Below, one piece after another: positions 6,783-13,496 of a DNA stretch of 51,728 nt. A program made the position numbers and the translations under genes. This DNA comes from a virus. The DNA lies in IMG/VR virus record IMGVR_UViG_3300030329_002067, positions 1 to 51,728 of that record, one strand, 5' to 3'. The notes below the pieces were generated by a model. The model was given only the letters and a program-made list of their open reading frames with translations. It was not told where the DNA came from and made no database searches. Each line of letters opens with the position of its first letter. Within the stretch, counting starts at the first letter, position 1.

Positions 6783-7997
6783 ATGGCGAAAGCAGGAGAC
6801 TTCGGAAGGAAGATGAGCGGTGAAGCCCGTAAAGAGTTTGAGCGCAAACTCGCAGACGACTTCATCTCACAAATCAAGTCCGGCGAGGTTGGTGCTTGGA
6901 GTTCCGGTTGGACTAATCTCGGAGGAGCGGCAATGCCTCATAATCCGAAAGGTCGTCCATACTCAGGCATAAATACGGTCATACTATGGCTTAGAGGTTT
7001 TGATTATAACTCTAATACATGGGGGACCTATAACGCTTGGAAAGAGGTTGCGAGGAAACACGCAATAAAAGAGGGCAATTTTGAGTTAAAAGTTGGCCGA
7101 GACGGAAAACCCTACAAGCACACAACCGAGTGGTTTGGAGTGAAAAAAGGTGAAGAGGGAACGAATATCATTCTCTGGAAACCGCTCACTTACAAAAGCG
7201 AGAAGGAAAATAAAACGACAGGCGAAATGGAGACAACCATAGGCACGACAATGCTTATGCGAGTCTTTACGGTATTCAACCGTGACCAAACAGGATTACC
7301 TGAGATTATCACAGATACCGAGTTAGAAGAAGCAGAGGACTTCAATAGACCAGAACAGGAATTGGAGAACTGCCTAAACTACTATATTGAGAAACCAAAT
7401 AGGAAACTCATAGGTGTTGGTGAGATTTTACCATCAGGAGAAAAAGCCGAAGAACCCGAGTGGGTTATCAAGAGCGGGGAAATCTTGCTCAAACACGGCG
7501 GGGATAGAGCGTTTTATACATCTGGTCGCGATAGGATAGCACTTCCTCTTCGCGAGCAATTCAATTCTAATGCGAGATACCTATCTACTAAGGGGCATGA
7601 GATTATCCATAGCACAGGTCATCCACTTCGACTTAACAGAAATCTTGGAAACTCTTTCGGGAGTGAAGATTATGCTAAAGAGGAGTTGATTGCCGAGTTC
7701 GGAACAGCGTTCCTCATCGGCTCATTCGGCATACAAGGAGAACTTCGCAATGTTGAGTATATCAATAATTGGGCTTCGGTCTTGAGCAAAGAACCAAGAT
7801 TCCTCATTACGGCGGCTCAAAGGGCGCAGAAAGCGGTCAATTATGTTCTTGACCCTTGGCTCGAACACGAGGTATGGCGTGAGCAAGAAATGGAGGTTTT
7901 GGCTGAGAAATTAGAAGGTAAGACCATCGTGATTGAGGAACAGACACTTAACCGACTACACGGAGAACTTCACGATTTGAAGGAGGAAGAAGAATGA
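6783..7997 (+). CDS. ardC: ArdC-like antirestriction protein with zincin domain (404 aa)
   Basis: ArdC-family proteins combine an N-terminal ssDNA-binding domain with a zinc-metallopeptidase domain and protect incoming DNA from restriction. The N terminus here (FERKLADDFISQIKSGE, W..P, GRPYSGINTVIL, YNAWKE) is typical of the ArdC N domain. The zincin signature is HEIIHSTGH at about residue 271, with a downstream EELIAEFG that supplies a glutamate ligand. Its own shared-element promoter and probable leaderless start fit an immediate-early protein that meets host restriction first. The acidic end overlaps the next gene by ATGA. Confidence 0.88.
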   Translation: MAKAGDFGRKMSGEARKEFERKLADDFISQIKSGEVGAWSSGWTNLGGAAMPHNPKGRPYSGINTVILWLRGFDYNSNTWGTYNAWKEVARKHAIKEGNFELKVGRDGKPYKHTTEWFGVKKGEEGTNIILWKPLTYKSEKENKTTGEMETTIGTTMLMRVFTVFNRDQTGLPEIITDTELEEAEDFNRPEQELENCLNYYIEKPNRKLIGVGEILPSGEKAEEPEWVIKSGEILLKHGGDRAFYTSGRDRIALPLREQFNSNARYLSTKGHEIIHSTGHPLRLNRNLGNSFGSEDYAKEELIAEFGTAFLIGSFGIQGELRNVEYINNWASVLSKEPRFLITAAQRAQKAVNYVLDPWLEHEVWREQEMEVLAEKLEGKTIVIEEQTLNRLHGELHDLKEEEE

Positions 7998-8206
7998 GTA
8001 TGCCCCGAAGATGGGTTCTCTATCAGTATATTGAGAGACATCACGCCGAGTCAATGTTAAATAGACCAATAAGCCCCGAAGAGTGGGAGAGATTCCTAAA
8101 GAGATTCCAAGACACATATGCGGAGTTAGCAACTGAGTTAGCATCCGACTGTCTACAAACATGGGATTGGGAGGAAAAAGAAAATGATGACCAGAAAACA
8201 CTTTGA
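7994..8206 (+). CDS. Small helical hypothetical protein (70 aa)
   Basis: Coupled to the ArdC-like gene through an ATGA overlap, with GGAGGAAGA just upstream. The product is a helical protein with several Trp residues and an acidic end. No family recognised. It overlaps the next gene by 23 bases, so the ArdC-like gene, this gene and 8184-8378 form one tight operon. Confidence 0.7.
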   Translation: MSMPRRWVLYQYIERHHAESMLNRPISPEEWERFLKRFQDTYAELATELASDCLQTWDWEEKENDDQKTL

Positions 8207-8378
8207 GAAAATTGCAGAAATACTGAACGACAATACTATGAGAGATGGTAATATAGATAGAGAGGCTGTTAGAGACCTTGCTATATTCTTCGGAGAAGAT
8301 AATCCTAATTTCGACATAGAAAGATTCTGGCAGGCCGCGAGAAAAAAAGTGACCGATTGGATGTTCGAGGATATGTGA
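8184..8378 (+). CDS. Small conserved phage-type protein (64 aa)
   Basis: The pattern MTRKHFEKIAEIL, then LAIFFGEDNPNFDIERFWQAA, resembles a widespread short protein of bacteriophage genomes that begins MTRKHFE and ends near NPNFD.ERF. Its biochemical role is unknown. GGAGG sits nine bases before the ATG. Its presence in a virus with archaeal replication genes shows gene sharing across tailed viruses of different domains. Confidence 0.7.
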   Translation: MMTRKHFEKIAEILNDNTMRDGNIDREAVRDLAIFFGEDNPNFDIERFWQAARKKVTDWMFEDM

Positions 8379-8382
8379 TATT

Positions 8383-8874
8383 ATGGGAGTATTTATAGAG
8401 GAAGTCCCCATATACTACTATGTAGGAGACCCATGTTATGTTATTGACGACAATAGGTGGGATGAGTTTTGCAACCAACTCTTTTCAAAAGATAGTAGGG
8501 GTTATCCGGTCGACATAAAATGGGAACTCGATGGTGATACATACGACATCGAAGTTTGGAATTCTCCCGGAGGTGATGGGGTTTGGGGATTTTCTCAAAG
8601 CGATAGTCTCGGTAATAGTGTTAGCCTCGGCGTCGACGCTGGATTACTTTCTGTTGTGCCGGTAGAGTGTTGTGAAAAAAGAGAAATCGGTTCCTCTTGT
8701 GGTGCTTGGTTCTCACACCGTCCCGATTTAGAGACAGATGATGGACCATTTATGGGAGGTTATGTTCTTCTTAATGGAGAAAAGGATGATGGTTGGACCC
8801 AATGTTGGGAGTGTGGTGAAGAGCAAAGACATGATTTCGACTATTGCGACAATTGCGGATTGGAGGTGGACTAA
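8383..8874 (+). CDS. GDPCYV-type hypothetical protein with C-terminal zinc ribbon (163 aa)
   Basis: The N-terminal segment YYVGDPCYVIDD..W resembles a phage protein type that carries a GDPCYV motif and is otherwise uncharacterised. The middle is rich in Gly and aromatic residues. The C terminus is a clear zinc ribbon, CWECG then CDNCG. An internal CCGGTAGAG stretch in its DNA matches a motif seen before promoters but here is simply coding. It has four bases of spacing from the previous gene and TAAATG coupling to the next. Confidence 0.75.
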   Translation: MGVFIEEVPIYYYVGDPCYVIDDNRWDEFCNQLFSKDSRGYPVDIKWELDGDTYDIEVWNSPGGDGVWGFSQSDSLGNSVSLGVDAGLLSVVPVECCEKREIGSSCGAWFSHRPDLETDDGPFMGGYVLLNGEKDDGWTQCWECGEEQRHDFDYCDNCGLEVD

Positions 8875-9057
8875 ATGAGTGCAAACGAAAATGCGGTAAA
8901 ACTCTGTAAGAGAAACGGGCATAATTGGGATGTCGATATTAACGACGAGTTCGGCGAAGTGACCGTAACTCTTGTATGTCGAAACTGTGAAGCGACATGC
9001 GAGATGGAAGGAGATGTTCGCGCAGACGACGGAAGATTCATAGAGTGGTTATTGTAA
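8875..9057 (+). CDS. Small Cys-rich protein ending in EWLL (60 aa)
   Basis: A 60-residue protein with CKRNGHNW near the start and CRNCEATC in the middle, giving a Cys/His zinc site. It ends RFIEWLL, close to the EWL ending of four replication-block proteins, although one residue longer. GGAGG in the upstream gene's last codons positions its start. Its last bases run into the ACTCAAGAGT promoter at 9057. Confidence 0.7.
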   Translation: MSANENAVKLCKRNGHNWDVDINDEFGEVTVTLVCRNCEATCEMEGDVRADDGRFIEWLL

Positions 9058-9083
9058 CTCAAGAGTCAGAAATGTTTATATCC
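9057..9083 (+). promoter_or_regulatory. Promoter with ACTCAAGAGT element and TATA box
   Basis: ACTCAAGAGT at 9057-9066, three bases, then AAATGTTTATATCC. The start is predicted about 28 bases after the box, near GTAGGGGG at 9105, giving a long leader of about 195 bases before the gene at 9299. Confidence 0.8.
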
Positions 9084-9104
9084 TTCGTCTGCGTATGCGT
9101 AGAT

Positions 9105-9298
9105 GTAGGGGGCTATGAGGCGAAATGAATCATCCTGAGGTTTCACCAACCTCCTTTCTACACATAGTATATTTTCTCGTTCAGAGAGCCTCGCCCCCTA
9201 CACAGGCGGTGAGATTTTGCCGTTAAGAGTGGGTAGATTTGAAAGGATGATGAGAATGTTCAAAAAGTATAGAGAAATAGTAAAGGAGGAATTAAATC
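9105..9298 (+). other. Long structured 5' leader
   Basis: The predicted transcript opens with GTAGGGGGC (9105-9113) and GAGGC (9117-9121), which can pair with GCCTCGCCCCCTAC at 9188-9201. Inside the loop, GAGGTT and AACCTC form a smaller hairpin (about 9136-9152). A 21-residue frame starting at 9247 after GAAAGG overlaps the next gene's GTG and may couple translation. This may be an RNA-level control element or a small RNA made before the operon. Confidence 0.5.
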
Positions 9299-9562
9299 GT
9301 GGAGACAAATAGTAAATACAGAGAATATGAAATCAAGGTAGGAAGACCTATGGAAAATGCTTCGAGACATCAGTTAATGGAGTGTATCAAAGAGTTAAGA
9401 ACTCAATTGAATCATGTATCTGACCTAATTTTCAATTTGGGAGCAAATTCCAATTGGGATAGTGAGTTAGCACTCCACAGGTGGTTAGATGAGAGCATTG
9501 AAAAAGGATTTTATGACCCACCATTTGGTCTTCAAGAGCAAATTACGGGGGATGATAAATGA
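9299..9562 (+). CDS. Small hypothetical protein (87 aa)
   Basis: A GTG start is chosen because AAAGGAGG lies ten bases upstream. The protein is helical with a possible short coiled coil (LMECIKELRTQLNHVSDLI) and no metal site. Function unknown. It is the first full gene behind the 9057 promoter and its long leader, and overlaps the next gene by four bases. Confidence 0.7.
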   Translation: METNSKYREYEIKVGRPMENASRHQLMECIKELRTQLNHVSDLIFNLGANSNWDSELALHRWLDESIEKGFYDPPFGLQEQITGDDK

Positions 9563-9993
9563 GTGCTACAATGATAATCCCGTCAAGAGATTTTACACAT
9601 GACGAGGATGAAATCGGTCTTTATTGGCCGTTAGAAGAGAGGGAGTTCGATGGACTCCCTTTTACTTTCGACACAAGCCGTATTAGGGAATGTCCGGTAG
9701 GCTCTGTGAGCCACTATTGGAGAATACTTCACGGAGATAATGTAGCATTAGATAGAGCGTGGGCTTATTTTAGACCACCAGATTGGGAGCATGGTGTTAT
9801 TTGGGCCGAGGCCCATTGGTTCGGACCTTTAGGTGGTATCATTCCGGTCTATGGCGACACGCCTGCCGACACTAAGTTATATCTCTTTGGTTGTGTCGAG
9901 TGCAAGTGGGTAAAGAGAAATATAGGCATTTGTTATAATGAGAAGATTTGCGAGATATGCAAGTATGGTTGGAGGATTGATTCGAGTGGCTAA
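9559..9993 (+). CDS. Hypothetical protein with C-terminal zinc ribbon (144 aa)
   Basis: ATGA coupling joins it to the upstream gene. The body is rich in Trp, Tyr and Pro and looks like a compact beta domain. The C terminus has CVEC followed by CYNEKICEIC, a four-cysteine zinc ribbon. No family recognised. It overlaps the next gene by eight bases. Confidence 0.75.
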   Translation: MSATMIIPSRDFTHDEDEIGLYWPLEEREFDGLPFTFDTSRIRECPVGSVSHYWRILHGDNVALDRAWAYFRPPDWEHGVIWAEAHWFGPLGGIIPVYGDTPADTKLYLFGCVECKWVKRNIGICYNEKICEICKYGWRIDSSG

Positions 9994-10264
9994 ATTATTG
10001 AGATATATAGGAACGGAGAAGGATTTAGGTCGTTTTCCGACAGAAGTTAATTTTGAGGAAGTTAGAAAAATGGTCGGAGGATATGCTAAACCGATTGTCC
10101 TCGATACAGGCGAAAGAGCATTCGTTAATGAGGATGCAGAACTAATCGACTTACCTTTGAATCCGCTCGCATTTCTCCACCATATTTACACAGGCGGTAG
10201 GAGAATCCATGTTAGAGGTAATGTTGTGACCATTACCGATAAAGAGTGGGAGGATTTTGAATGA
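9986..10264 (+). CDS. Small hypothetical protein, GTG start (92 aa)
   Basis: The start is set at GTG 9986, preceded by GGAGG at ten bases; a longer frame from 9938 lacks a ribosome site and would overlap the upstream gene heavily. The product is a small mixed alpha/beta protein ending HVRGNVVTITDKEW. No domain recognised. Coupled by ATGA to the next small gene. Confidence 0.7.
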   Translation: MAKLLRYIGTEKDLGRFPTEVNFEEVRKMVGGYAKPIVLDTGERAFVNEDAELIDLPLNPLAFLHHIYTGGRRIHVRGNVVTITDKEWEDFE

Positions 10265-10407
10265 CGACATATAAGATAGTGAGATTTAGATTTGATGGAG
10301 ACCATAAAACGATTAAGACCGGCTTGAGTCTTGAAGAAGCGCAGGAGCATTGTAGTGACCCAGACACACAAGGAGAAGGTTGGTTCGACGGTTATACAGA
10401 GGAATAA
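10261..10407 (+). CDS. Small conserved phage-type protein, GWFDGY family (48 aa)
   Basis: A 48-residue frame: YKIVRFRF, a Lys/Arg stretch, GLSLEEAQEHCSDP, then GEGWFDGY. This resembles a short protein widespread in bacteriophages in which LTLEEAQ.HC.DP and GWFDGY are conserved. Its function is not known. It overlaps the upstream stop by ATGA and lies two bases before the next gene. Confidence 0.75.
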   Translation: MTTYKIVRFRFDGDHKTIKTGLSLEEAQEHCSDPDTQGEGWFDGYTEE

Positions 10408-10409
10408 GT

Positions 10410-10625
10410 ATGGGGAGAATGAGTTATTATTGTAGTGCGTGTGGGTTTGAGACACCCGCCGTTGAGGTTGGGGTTAGAGTAAAATCTCTTGGAGAATACT
10501 ATTTCTTTGAGACCGTAAAGGATATGGAAGAGTTCTTAGAGGAAGAGTTTGATAACCATTTAGAGTTTTGTAGAGCAGTGCGGGGCTACTTCTGTTGGAG
10601 CGAATTTGATGGAGAAGAAGAGTAA
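10410..10625 (+). CDS. Zinc-finger hypothetical protein (71 aa)
   Basis: It begins MGRMSYYCSACGFETP with a CxxC knuckle; a later cysteine (LEFCRAVRGYFCW) may complete the site. The end is acidic. ATG 10410 or ATG 10419 could be used; neither has a perfect ribosome site, but the tight two-base spacing from the upstream gene favours coupling. It ends in a pyrimidine-rich tract (10624-10642) that could terminate transcription. Confidence 0.65.
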   Translation: MGRMSYYCSACGFETPAVEVGVRVKSLGEYYFFETVKDMEEFLEEEFDNHLEFCRAVRGYFCWSEFDGEEE

Positions 10626-10642
10626 TTCTTTCTCTCTTATTA
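10624..10642 (+). terminator. Pyrimidine-rich tract, possible terminator
   Basis: TAATTCTTTCTCTCTTATT follows the stop of the last gene of the 9299-10625 operon. Archaeal transcription often ends at T-rich tracts without a hairpin. A new promoter begins shortly after, which fits an operon boundary. Confidence 0.4.
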
Positions 10643-10649
10643 GTGAATG

Positions 10650-10719
10650 CCGGTAGAGTGTTTGAGAAACTCAATGAGCGAGATGTAGGGAGTTAAATCA
10701 TCCGGAGCGAACTCTTATA
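10650..10719 (+). promoter_or_regulatory. Promoter region of the 10742 gene
   Basis: CCGGTAGAG (from 10650) repeats the element found upstream of early promoters. A CTTATAG box follows at 10714-10720, and the GTG at 10742 lies 28 bases downstream, matching a leaderless start. No ACTCAAGAGT is present. Confidence 0.5.
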
Positions 10720-10741
10720 GGAACAGGGGCTAAAAAGAGCA

Positions 10742-10951
10742 GTGCGGGGCTTTCTCACGCGAGGCTACGAAACAGACGAAATGGAAGAGGAAATACCGGT
10801 CACGGTGTGGGAGTGCATCAATTGTGATGCTCAATTCTACCTTATTACAAACATTACTCCAGATTACTGCCCGACTTGTCTAAAATATGGGACTTTGAGG
10901 TTCTTAGATGATATTGAGAACGATAGTTGGAGGCCTCCGGACTCGGAATAA
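10742..10951 (+). CDS. Zinc-ribbon hypothetical protein (69 aa)
   Basis: A small acidic protein with CINCDAQF and CPTC pairs, a rubredoxin-like zinc ribbon. GTG 10742 is preferred because it lies 28 bases from the TATA box, like other leaderless starts here; ATG 10781 is the alternative and would keep the whole ribbon. Function unknown. Confidence 0.6.
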   Translation: MRGFLTRGYETDEMEEEIPVTVWECINCDAQFYLITNITPDYCPTCLKYGTLRFLDDIENDSWRPPDSE

Positions 10952-10953
10952 GA

Positions 10954-10960
10954 CTATATA
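10954..10960 (+). promoter_or_regulatory. TATA box (CTATATA) before a leaderless gene
   Basis: CTATATA starts 29 bases before the ATG at 10983. No ribosome site is present near that ATG, so a leaderless message is expected. Confidence 0.6.
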
Positions 10961-10982
10961 CCGCCTTCAATAACACCCCTAT

Positions 10983-11468
10983 ATGGGAAAACTTAAACAA
11001 AAAAGAGGACCACTACAAACGACTCACCCCCATGAAGAACATATAGTCAGAGAACTTAACACAACTGAGTTTGAGGCCAAACAGGTTTATTTTGGTTGGT
11101 GGAAGAGATATAGCAAAGTTAGAATTGATGAGCCATGCTTAGTCTTTTGGTCGAAAGAACTGAAAAGAAACATTTTAGTTAGAGGCCCCGAAAAGATAGG
11201 TATGTTATTCGGTCAAACCCTGTATGCTGAGGCTATGGATGGGGATTTTGTTATGGAATGTATGCTTGAGGACGGTTTAGAATGGCTCACACTTAATTTA
11301 AGGATAGTCTTAGGTATGGAGGATTGGGTTCATGGTAATGCTAAATATGCAGGTGCAAAAGGGAGTACACTAACATTTTCATTGGTTGGTGGCGGTCCGC
11401 ACCCAACGACACCTTCTTTATGGTTTAATGGTTATGAGATGGATAATGTTTGGAGGGAAGAAGAATGA
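10983..11468 (+). CDS. Hypothetical protein (161 aa)
   Basis: Predicted leaderless gene. The protein has a basic N terminus, several Trp/Tyr-rich strands, a LEDGLEWLTLNL stretch in the middle and a Gly/Pro-rich loop near the end. It has no zinc site or membrane segment, and no family is recognised. It ends in glutamates and overlaps the next start by ATGA. Confidence 0.75.
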   Translation: MGKLKQKRGPLQTTHPHEEHIVRELNTTEFEAKQVYFGWWKRYSKVRIDEPCLVFWSKELKRNILVRGPEKIGMLFGQTLYAEAMDGDFVMECMLEDGLEWLTLNLRIVLGMEDWVHGNAKYAGAKGSTLTFSLVGGGPHPTTPSLWFNGYEMDNVWREEE

Positions 11469-11794
11469 AACCTACAATTCATAGGAGACACAGAGCATAC
11501 TGTAAGATATGCGATACGCCTCTTTCAAGAGAAAACAAAAGAAATAAGAATACGACAGGAATGTGCAGAGAATGTCTAACTAATCCTAAAGTAAGACCTA
11601 AATGTAAAGGATTCAATAAAAGAACCGGAGAACCATGTAGGCAAAGAGCGTCAATGGAACTTGAATGGATTGATGATAAGCACGCAGTAGGTTGGTGTGG
11701 AGTGCATCATAAGATTAAAGAGGGGACTTTTGTTCCAAGCCCACTCCGTAATTTTCCAAATGGAAGGACATGGTCAAGAAAGAAATCCCAATAA
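11465..11794 (+). CDS. Basic zinc-finger protein (109 aa)
   Basis: GGAGG precedes the ATG at 11465. The protein is strongly basic, with CKICD and CREC forming one zinc ribbon, then CKGFNKRTGEPCRQRA and CGVHH forming a second metal site. The second pattern resembles short viral fingers of the type C.......GEPC....-C..H. A nucleic-acid-binding role is likely. It ends this rightward block; a T-rich tract follows in the gap. Confidence 0.75.
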   Translation: MKPTIHRRHRAYCKICDTPLSRENKRNKNTTGMCRECLTNPKVRPKCKGFNKRTGEPCRQRASMELEWIDDKHAVGWCGVHHKIKEGTFVPSPLRNFPNGRTWSRKKSQ

Positions 11795-12158
11795 ATTAGC
11801 GGGTAGTTTAATTCTTTTTATTCTTTCAATCCCCTACTGAAATAATAACAGGGGCGTAGTGCATCGAAACTCCGTATATATTTTATTTCGTGTAGGGTAT
11901 TTATCTACTCTACTGTCTCGTGTGTAGTGTCTATACATCTACATAGGGAAATAAAAGAATTAGTCCAGTAGGGGCGTAGTGCATCGGTTTATTCTTTTTG
12001 TAGTCTACAGAAATAATAAAAAGAATTAATTTGGTGCAAAGGTTCTTAAGTGGATGGTGTATCTGAAGGCCATAAGCCGCACATTGCTAACGAGCAGAAC
12101 AACATTTAGAGATATTAACAACATGAAGGAGATTAACAATTAACGAAGTGGCTTACCA
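11795..12158. other. AT-rich repeat region, candidate replication origin
   Basis: A 364-base gap without a convincing gene. AGGGGCGTAGTGCATCG occurs twice (11850-11866 and 11970-11986), exactly 120 bases apart. CCCCTACTG (11831-11839) is inverted as CAGTAGGGG (11966-11974). AATTCTTTTTATT (11810-11822) is inverted as AATAAAAAGAATT (12015-12027). AT-rich sequence and many GTAG/CTAC steps lie between. It sits just before the MCM-like gene, as iteron-type origins often do. The left T-rich tract may also end transcription of the upstream operon. From 12038, AAAGGTTCTTAAG looks like a promoter. Confidence 0.55.
12043..12050 (+). promoter_or_regulatory. Candidate promoter TTCTTAAG before the MCM-like gene
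   Basis: AAAGGTTCTTAAG at 12038-12050 is identical over 13 bases to a minus-strand promoter candidate at 49066-49078. A start near 12071 would give a leader of roughly 85 bases to the gene at 12159. Confidence 0.4.
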
Positions 12159-13496
12159 ATGGTGAGCAAAATGGATATTTTTCAATCAACACAAAATTAC
12201 TGTGACCTTAACTATCTGATAGACTTAGAGGATAAGATACCTATATTCTTATGTTCTGTTGGCTCGCATATATTCAATTCTATGAACAAGTGCGCTACCT
12301 GCGATTTTACAGAAGGCGAAGAGTTTGTAATCGAACCCTGCCCTATGAGACACCCCAATGCGCCATTCTATACTCCCGGAGCAAGAGCGGCCGACACACG
12401 CCTACACATATTAATGAGAGGCATGAAAGGTTCGGGTAAATCAATCCTAATCGACACATTCTTAGCACAAGGCACGGGTCTTCTTTGGAACGCTAAAGGA
12501 TTCAAGGGAGAGGGCTTCCGAACCATGATAGGTCCTAATAGCGTGACCGAAGCAGGTATGTTTGGCTCGGTAAATGAAGATGGTATTATAGTGGGGCGAC
12601 CACTTGCGCGCGAGATGTGTGGGGGATTCTTAGGTTTTGAAGAGTTCAGCACATTGGTTGATGCGGGGAATAAAGACCATAGCACCGATATGATGAATCA
12701 AATGCTAACCTCAACAGATAATGGTCGTGTTAATAAATCTATGCGAAGTGGTTGGGTGAGATATACAACCCGATATACCGTATGGGGAGGAACTCAGCCC
12801 GGTCGTTTTGAATTAGAATCCGGCCTTGATAGGAGATTTTTCATAATAGATATAGACATGAACCCTGAGAAGGAATTAGCATTTAAGAGGGCAAACCAAA
12901 AACAAGCAAATATGCCCCACGAAAGAAGGCTCAAGATTCATAACCTTAGAGAAGCGATTAGAAAGTTTATGATGGAACGGCAGATGGAGGCTATATTGAA
13001 TCCCCCTGTTCAAGTGCGCTTCGGTCAAGATGTTCAAGATTGGTTAGAAAATAAAGATGTTCGTTCATGGGAGGCAGACTTATTCCGCCGACTTATGTTA
13101 GGGTATTATATGATGCAAGAAGAGTATAATCCTATGCCCGTTTTTGAGATTAAGATAGACGATAAATTAAGAAAGTTTCTTGATGACGCACTGAGAATGC
13201 GAAGAACCGTGATGGATGCAGATATGGAGTTAATCAAATCAACATTTTGGGGGCGCGACCTTCCTAAATCAACATTGGTTAAGGAGGTTGCTAAGATGGT
13301 CACTAACGGGGATTATCAATCAGCGAAGCGTTGGATAGAGGAATCATTAGAAGGTAATTCGTGGTATCGTGAGTTTAAGGCGCAGAAGGAAGGTAGAGGA
13401 AGAAAAGGGATTATGTGCCGAATAGGTTATGAACCTCAACCTGTTCGCAAGAAACCAGAGTTGAATTGGGGCGAGTGGCAGGAGGCCGAGACATGA
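12159..13496 (+). CDS. MCM-like AAA+ ATPase, probable replicative helicase (445 aa)
   Basis: Likely unwinds DNA at the viral fork. Walker A GMKGSGKS lies near residue 88, a Walker B-like GGFLGFEEF near 155, and an arginine-finger region SGLDRRFFIIDID near 219, the order and spacing of MCM ATPase cores. An N-terminal Cys/His cluster (CATC, CPMRH) could bind zinc, and the C terminus carries a probable winged helix (KSTLVKEVAKMV). It is shorter than cellular MCM and lacks an obvious full N-terminal OB domain. Position beside the candidate origin fits. Another AAA+ helicase class remains possible. ATG 12171 is an alternative start. Confidence 0.65.
   Translation: MVSKMDIFQSTQNYCDLNYLIDLEDKIPIFLCSVGSHIFNSMNKCATCDFTEGEEFVIEPCPMRHPNAPFYTPGARAADTRLHILMRGMKGSGKSILIDTFLAQGTGLLWNAKGFKGEGFRTMIGPNSVTEAGMFGSVNEDGIIVGRPLAREMCGGFLGFEEFSTLVDAGNKDHSTDMMNQMLTSTDNGRVNKSMRSGWVRYTTRYTVWGGTQPGRFELESGLDRRFFIIDIDMNPEKELAFKRANQKQANMPHERRLKIHNLREAIRKFMMERQMEAILNPPVQVRFGQDVQDWLENKDVRSWEADLFRRLMLGYYMMQEEYNPMPVFEIKIDDKLRKFLDDALRMRRTVMDADMELIKSTFWGRDLPKSTLVKEVAKMVTNGDYQSAKRWIEESLEGNSWYREFKAQKEGRGRKGIMCRIGYEPQPVRKKPELNWGEWQEAET

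Noticed and set aside
12054-12143. A 29-residue frame in the gap before the MCM-like gene
   Set aside because: It lies upstream of the transcript start predicted from TTCTTAAG at 12043, has no ribosome site and has unremarkable composition.
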